This document shows positions 59,936 to 60,353 of a stretch of DNA of 60,353 nucleotides, one piece after another. The translations under genes were made by a program, and so were the position numbers. The stretch is taken from positions 1 to 60,353 of the forward strand of contig NZ_JABTBO010000012.1 of the NCBI RefSeq assembly GCF_014884965.1. Reading direction: 5' to 3'. The notes under the pieces were generated by a model. It saw nothing but the letters and a program-made list of their open reading frames with translations, was not told where the DNA came from and did not search any database. Position 1 is the first letter of the stretch, and the number at the start of each line of letters is the position of its first letter. The stretch comes from Spirabiliibacterium mucosae (lineage in GTDB: Bacteria > Pseudomonadota > Gammaproteobacteria > Enterobacterales > Pasteurellaceae).

Positions 59936-59958
59936 AGTAATATTTAGGTTATAATAAA

Positions 59959-60353
59959 ATGAAGAATAGATTTAATAAAACCAATCTGGTTATTGAAAAT
60001 AAATACCTCAGAAGTAAGATCTCTATGATAGAAAAAGATCTTTATTTACTAAAAAAGAGTCTGATCTAATTAAAAATTCTTTTATGGTGTTGTAAATTCA
60101 AGAACCTGGAAAAGTACTTTTCCTATTAGGAAAACTGTTGATTATATTAAATTACTCTACTGTAGGATTATAAGATTACATAATTACATTGCAGTTGTTG
60201 GTGGATATAAATAGCCTTTATTAAGTCTTATTATAAGATGAAAGACTTAGGCCTTAAAAAAGGCATGAAATTTATAAAGTTAAAGTTGATCAACAATACT
60301 GTAACAGAGAATACTGAAAAGATTATTTTTATGTGAATGAAATTGATTTGTAT
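59959..60353 (+). pseudogene. 5' part of a polysaccharide-locus gene, frameshifted and cut by window end
   Basis: ATG 59959 opens MKNRFNKTNLVIENKYLRSKISMIEKDLYLL, predicted helical. Single-base corrections near 60052-60058 and 60081 continue it as ESDLIKNSFYGVVNSRTWKSTFPIRKTVDY, and a further shift near 60210 leads to IAFIKSYYKMKDLGLKKGMK up to about 60335. The SRTWKSTFPIRK segment resembles linkers seen between helical regions and domains in O-antigen glycosyltransferases. Function is uncertain; frames are inferred. Confidence 0.45.

Overview
This window comes from a gamma-proteobacterium of the family Pasteurellaceae. The main evidence is the Haemophilus-type DNA uptake signal AAGTGCGGT (or its complement ACCGCACTT), which I count by eye about 80 times between 3.98 and 56.57 kb. 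Gene order and protein similarity agree: single-PPIase SurA, the yidE/HI0036-type pair, DapA-Bcp-PerM-YfgD-Hda-UraA-Upp-PurM-PurN synteny, and an ABC-transporter O-antigen locus. The core genes are GC-rich for this family. I do not name a genus.

Layout. 0-3.9 kb: an AT-richer, uptake-signal-free L-ascorbate (ula) locus with ulaG-ulaR-ulaE-ulaF rightward and ulaA leftward. 4-10 kb: transporter YidE, an SbmA-like ABC exporter, MaoP, TrmA and RsmJ. 10-18 kb: dapA, bcp, a small unknown protein, perM, yfgD, hda, uraA-upp and purM-purN. 18-25 kb: surA-rsmA-apaH and leuS-lptE-holA. 25-29 kb: ybaN, then dsbD beside a secreted thioredoxin-MsrA-MsrB fusion (oxidative protein repair). 29-34 kb: an unknown small protein, flavohemoglobin, glutathionylspermidine synthetase/amidase and the rpsF-priB-rpsR-rplI operon. 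34-39 kb: lactate permease and lutABC. 39-45 kb: the yceD-rpmF-plsX-fabHDG-acpP-fabF operon. 45-49 kb: psd, fklB, a dicarboxylate carrier and a small iron-type membrane protein. 49-52 kb: a compact modABCD operon under a ModE-like operator. 52-55 kb: corC-lnt and infA. 55-60.35 kb: dTDP-rhamnose genes (rfbBADC), an O-antigen ABC exporter (wzm-wzt) and the beginning of a further polysaccharide gene.

Two themes stand out. First, the surface-polysaccharide locus is preceded by ten tandem TTGC units that run into the predicted -35 of the rfbB promoter, and within the 3' end of rfbA the DNA changes abruptly to AT-rich, uptake-signal-free sequence; this looks like a phase-variable, horizontally exchanged O-antigen locus. 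Second, at least nine genes (ulaA, bcp, ybaN, lldP, lutB, rfbC, wzm, wzt and the last gene) carry apparent frameshifts, nearly all explained by one missing or extra base in a short homopolymer. The simplest explanation is homopolymer error in the read data, but true decay or phase variation cannot be excluded from the sequence alone. Inverted pairs of uptake signals are reused as terminators in several convergent gaps. I saw no tRNA, rRNA, insertion sequence, prophage or CRISPR array, and I did not identify a clearly undescribed multi-gene system.
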